Assembly: GCA_959599615.1 (NCBI GenBank)
Contig: CAUGKA010000030.1
Coordinates: 1-16,356, forward strand
Reading direction: 5' to 3'
Origin: an uncultured Collinsella sp.
Lineage (GTDB): Bacteria; Actinomycetota; Coriobacteriia; Coriobacteriales; Coriobacteriaceae
DNA length: 16,356 bases
Of this stretch, positions 13,730 through 16,356 are shown piece after piece. Below the pieces are notes generated by a model, which saw only the letters and a program-made list of their open reading frames with translations, had not been told where the DNA came from and did not search any database. Every line of letters starts with the position of its first letter. The stretch's first letter is position 1. The position numbers and the translations under genes are program-made.

Positions 13730-13760
13730 CGACGGGCGCAGCGCAACGTCGCGCCCGTCG
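13730..13760 (-). promoter_or_regulatory. Intercistronic hairpin between glgP and glgC
   Basis: CGACGGGCGC (13730-13739) and GCGCCCGTCG (13751-13760) form a perfect 10-bp stem with an 11-nt loop, 35 bp after the glgP stop. The following minus-strand bases (CTAATGGGTTTAGG) are not a U-tract. It could separate glgP expression from glgCDA by partial termination or by RNA processing. Confidence 0.65.
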
Positions 13761-13795
13761 AGTAATGCCGTGCGGCAAAGGGAGCTCGCGCGCCT

Positions 13796-16222
13796 TTACG
13801 CGTGCCAGATCTCGTCGCGGTACTCGCGAATGGTGCGGTCGCTCGAGAACCAGCCGGAGGAGGCGGTGTTGAGCAGGGCCTTGCGGTTCCAGGTCTCCTG
13901 GTCGCCGTAGCTGTTCGTGAGCTTTTCCCATGCATCCACGTAGCTGCGGAAGTCGGCCATGACCAGGTCGGGGTCGTTGTTGTTCATGAGCTCGTTGTAG
14001 ATGCTCTCAAAGTTGCCCGAAAGACCCGCAAAGGTGTTGTCCTTGAGCTCGTCCATCACGCGGCCCAGACGCTCGCGATCGTTGTTGAGCGTATCCCACG
14101 CAAAGTAGCTATTCGATGCCCAGAGCTGCTCGACCTCGGGGGCGGTCAGGCCAAAGATGGCCTCGTTCTCGCGGCCGGCCAGGTCGGCGATCTCGATGTT
14201 GGCGCCGTCGAGGGTGCCCAGCGTAATGGCGCCGTTCATCATGAGCTTCATGTTGGACGTGCCCGAGGCCTCCTTGCCGGCCGTGGAGATCTGCTCCGAG
14301 ATCTCGGCGGCGGGGTAGATGAGCTGGGCGTTGCTCACGCGGAAGTTGGGGATAAAGCAGACCTTCATGACCTCGTTGACGCGCGGGTCGTTATTGACGA
14401 CCTCGGCCACCGAGTTGATCAGGCGGATAGTCTCCTTGGCAAAGGTGTAGCTCGAGGCAGCCTTGCCACTAAAGATGAAGGTCGTCGGCGTCACGTGGAA
14501 GTTGGGATCGGCGATGCGACGGTTGTAGATGTCCATCACCTTCATGATGTTCATGAGCTGGCGCTTATAGGCGTGGAAGCGCTTTACCTGGACATCGAAG
14601 ACGGTGTTGGGGTCAATGACCAGACCGGTCTCGGCCTTGACATAGGCGGCCAGACGCTCCTTGTTGGCGCGCTTGGAGGCACCCACGGCCTTCAGGAACT
14701 CGGTGTCGTCCTTAAACTCCTTGAGTTTCTCCAGCTCAAAGGCGTCCTTGAGCCAGCCATCGCCAATGGCCTCGGTAACGAGCTTGGCGTAGGTGGGGTT
14801 GGCCTCGGCAAAGAAGCGACGGTGCGAGATGCCGTTGGTCTTGTTGTTGAACTTCTCGGGCGTTAAGGCATAGAAGTCCTTGAGCACGATGTTCTTGATG
14901 ATGTCGGAGTGGATCTTGGCGACGCCGTTGACGCTATGGCTGCAGATCACGGACAGGTTGGCCATGCGAATCTCGCCGTCCCACAGAATGGCGGTCTGGC
15001 GCAGACGCTCCTGCCAGCCCTCCTGCGTGGTGTCGAAAGACTCGTGCCAACGACGGCTGATCTCGTCGATGATCTGGTACACGCGGGGGAGGAGCTTGGA
15101 GAACGTGCCGATGGGCCACTTCTCCAGAGCTTCGGGCAGGATGGTGTGGTTGGTGTAACTCACGACCTGCGTCACGATGTTCCAAGCGTCATCCCACTCG
15201 AGCTTCTTCTCGTCGATGAGGATACGCATAAGCTCGGGGCCGCACATGGCGGGGTGCGTGTCGTTGGTGTGGATGGCCACAAACTGCGGCAGCAGCTCCC
15301 AGTTCGCGGCATGCTCCTTCTCAAAGGTGTCGAGCAGGCTGTAGATACCGGCCGAGACAAACAGGTACTCCTGCTTCAGGCGCAGCAGACGGCCGTGCTC
15401 GCCGGCGTCGTTGGGGTAGAGGATGGCGCTGATGGCCTCGGCCTCGGCGCGCTCGGCGTCTGCCAGGGCATAGTCGCCGCGGTTGAAGGCCTCCAGATCG
15501 AAGTGCTCCTCGACCGGCTCGGCAGCCCAAACGCGCAGCTTGTTGACGGTCTCCCCGGCATAGCCCACCACGGGGATGTCATAGGGGACGGCCAGGATAT
15601 CCTGCGTGTCCACCGTGCGGTAGAACGTGCGGCCGTTCTCCTCAAAGCCCTCAACATGGCCACCAAACTTAATGGTTACGGCCTTGTCCTGACGACGGAC
15701 CTCCCAGGGATAGCCGTGGGTGAGCCACTCGTCGGTGGCCTCGACCTGGCTGCCGTTGACGATCTCCTGCTTAAACAGGCCGTAGCGGTAGCGCATGCCG
15801 TTGCCGTAGCCGGCAATTCCCTCGGCTGCCATGGAATCCAGGAAGCACGCGGCCAGACGACCCAGGCCACCGTTGCCCAGGGCCGGATCGGGCTCCTGGT
15901 TCTCGATGACGGACAGGTCGAAGCCCATGTCGTCGAGTGCCTCGGCGACCATGTCGCGCACGCCAAAGTTGAGTAGGTAGTTGTCGAGCAGGCGACCGAT
16001 CAAAAACTCGATCGAGAAGTAGTACACGCGCTTTTTGCCCTCGGCGGTGGCGCGGGCGTCGCTCTTGGTGGCAACGGTGCGCGCCTTCTCGGCCACGAGC
16101 TTGGCCAGGGCGTTAAAGCGGTCGAGGTCGCTGGCGGCCTCGACGCTCTTGCCGCTGATGCTCATGACGGCATCGCGATAGAGCTCGGTAAACTCCTGCT
16201 TGTTGTCGAAGATCTTATTCAT
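13796..16222 (-). CDS. glgP: Glycogen/maltodextrin phosphorylase (GT35)
   Basis: PLP enzyme that releases glucose-1-phosphate from alpha-1,4 glucan ends. At 808 residues it has the normal length. I see YYFSIEFLIGR (67-77), GNGGLGRLAACFLDS (116-130), HTNDTHPAM (318-326), QVKRFHAYKRQ (545-555), and the PLP-binding Lys659 in SGTSNMKLMMNG (653-664), followed by GTLDGANIEI. The start ATG 16222 follows AAAGGAA with a short spacer (3-4 nt). It is the first gene of the minus-strand glg cluster, placing degradation upstream of synthesis (glgC, glgD, glgA). Its leader contains an inverted repeat that pairs the Shine-Dalgarno. Glycogen versus maltodextrin preference cannot be read from sequence; genomic context favours glycogen. 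Confidence 0.97.
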   Translation of the reverse strand: MNKIFDNKQEFTELYRDAVMSISGKSVEAASDLDRFNALAKLVAEKARTVATKSDARATAEGKKRVYYFSIEFLIGRLLDNYLLNFGVRDMVAEALDDMGFDLSVIENQEPDPALGNGGLGRLAACFLDSMAAEGIAGYGNGMRYRYGLFKQEIVNGSQVEATDEWLTHGYPWEVRRQDKAVTIKFGGHVEGFEENGRTFYRTVDTQDILAVPYDIPVVGYAGETVNKLRVWAAEPVEEHFDLEAFNRGDYALADAERAEAEAISAILYPNDAGEHGRLLRLKQEYLFVSAGIYSLLDTFEKEHAANWELLPQFVAIHTNDTHPAMCGPELMRILIDEKKLEWDDAWNIVTQVVSYTNHTILPEALEKWPIGTFSKLLPRVYQIIDEISRRWHESFDTTQEGWQERLRQTAILWDGEIRMANLSVICSHSVNGVAKIHSDIIKNIVLKDFYALTPEKFNNKTNGISHRRFFAEANPTYAKLVTEAIGDGWLKDAFELEKLKEFKDDTEFLKAVGASKRANKERLAAYVKAETGLVIDPNTVFDVQVKRFHAYKRQLMNIMKVMDIYNRRIADPNFHVTPTTFIFSGKAASSYTFAKETIRLINSVAEVVNNDPRVNEVMKVCFIPNFRVSNAQLIYPAAEISEQISTAGKEASGTSNMKLMMNGAITLGTLDGANIEIADLAGRENEAIFGLTAPEVEQLWASNSYFAWDTLNNDRERLGRVMDELKDNTFAGLSGNFESIYNELMNNNDPDLVMADFRSYVDAWEKLTNSYGDQETWNRKALLNTASSGWFSSDRTIREYRDEIWHA

Positions 16223-16223
16223 A

Positions 16224-16258
16224 CGTTCCTTTCCCCCGGGGATGGTTCCCCCGGAACG
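16224..16258 (-). promoter_or_regulatory. Leader hairpin that pairs the glgP Shine-Dalgarno
   Basis: In the minus-strand RNA, CGUUCC (16258-16253) can pair with GGAACG (16229-16224), which carries the GGAA of the Shine-Dalgarno and ends 1 nt before the AUG. A nested GGGGA/UCCCC stem (16251-16247 with 16242-16238) with a 4-nt loop would stabilise it. TTCCCCCGG is also directly repeated at 16231 and 16246. This could make glgP translation conditional. Confidence 0.45.
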
Positions 16259-16276
16259 GTTATGACCTACATCCTA

Positions 16277-16291
16277 CGCCCCGACGGGGCG
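16277..16291. promoter_or_regulatory. Small GC hairpin in the glgP leader
   Basis: CGCCCC (16277-16282) and GGGGCG (16286-16291) form a 6-bp stem with a 3-nt loop. It lies between the TTACACGTGTAA palindrome and the leader hairpin. It has no T-run on either side, so its role, if any, is unclear. Confidence 0.4.
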
Positions 16292-16296
16292 GGTAA

Positions 16297-16308
16297 TTAC
16301 ACGTGTAA
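16297..16308. promoter_or_regulatory. Perfect 12-bp palindrome TTACACGTGTAA, candidate operator upstream of glgP
   Basis: A perfect even palindrome with a central CG lies about 75 bp upstream of the glgP ATG, in the expected promoter region. A second, overlapping dyad GTAAC-N6-GTTAC runs 16305-16320. Palindromes with a central CG are typical of LacI-family operators, but TetR- or GntR-type binding is equally possible. I could not find a convincing -35/-10 pair here. Confidence 0.45.
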
Positions 16309-16356
16309 CGACTTTGTTACGCATCCTTGCCAGATGCCTTAACAGCGCCTGTCTTG

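Noticed and set aside
16303..16320. Catabolite-response (cre-like) site in TGTAACGACTTTGTTAC
   Set aside because: The spacing and central bases do not match the cre consensus; only the outer half-sites look similar.

Overview
The window looks like chromosomal DNA from a high-G+C, anaerobic actinobacterium of the Coriobacteriia, most plausibly a Collinsella-like gut species. This is inferred from protein style and gene order, not from a database search. Every gene I can call is a recognisable housekeeping or glycogen-metabolism gene. There is no phage, insertion sequence, CRISPR array, tRNA or rRNA.

Left third, plus strand: the 3' part of priA (replication restart helicase, cut by the window edge), def (peptide deformylase), fmt (Met-tRNA formyltransferase) and rsmB (16S rRNA m5C methyltransferase). 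This is a widely conserved bacterial order. It is split here by a 322-bp def-fmt gap that holds a 96-bp near-perfect palindrome and a candidate 40-residue membrane micro-ORF. Just after that gap, wobble usage switches from C-ending to T-ending codons, then drifts back to C-ending by the end of rsmB.

Middle and right, minus strand: convergent with rsmB lies a small FmdB-type zinc-ribbon gene. Next is a roughly 1,100-residue fusion of a GH13 amylase/neopullulanase and a GH77 4-alpha-glucanotransferase. A glycogen operon follows, read right to left as glgP, glgC, glgD, glgA. GlgC and GlgD make ADP-glucose (GlgD is the non-catalytic paralogue typical of Bacillota) and GlgA extends alpha-1,4 chains. 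GlgP releases glucose-1-phosphate, and the GH13-GH77 fusion can process linear maltodextrins. No branching enzyme (glgB) is present in the window.

The most unusual object is GlgA. After a complete synthase domain it carries a roughly 290-residue low-complexity tail made of alternating acidic (E/P/A) and basic (K/A/T, TRKR) blocks, resembling histone-H1-like or AlgP-like tails. A second theme is RNA structure. Hairpins sit between most genes, usually without good U-tracts, and one in the glgP leader would pair the Shine-Dalgarno sequence.
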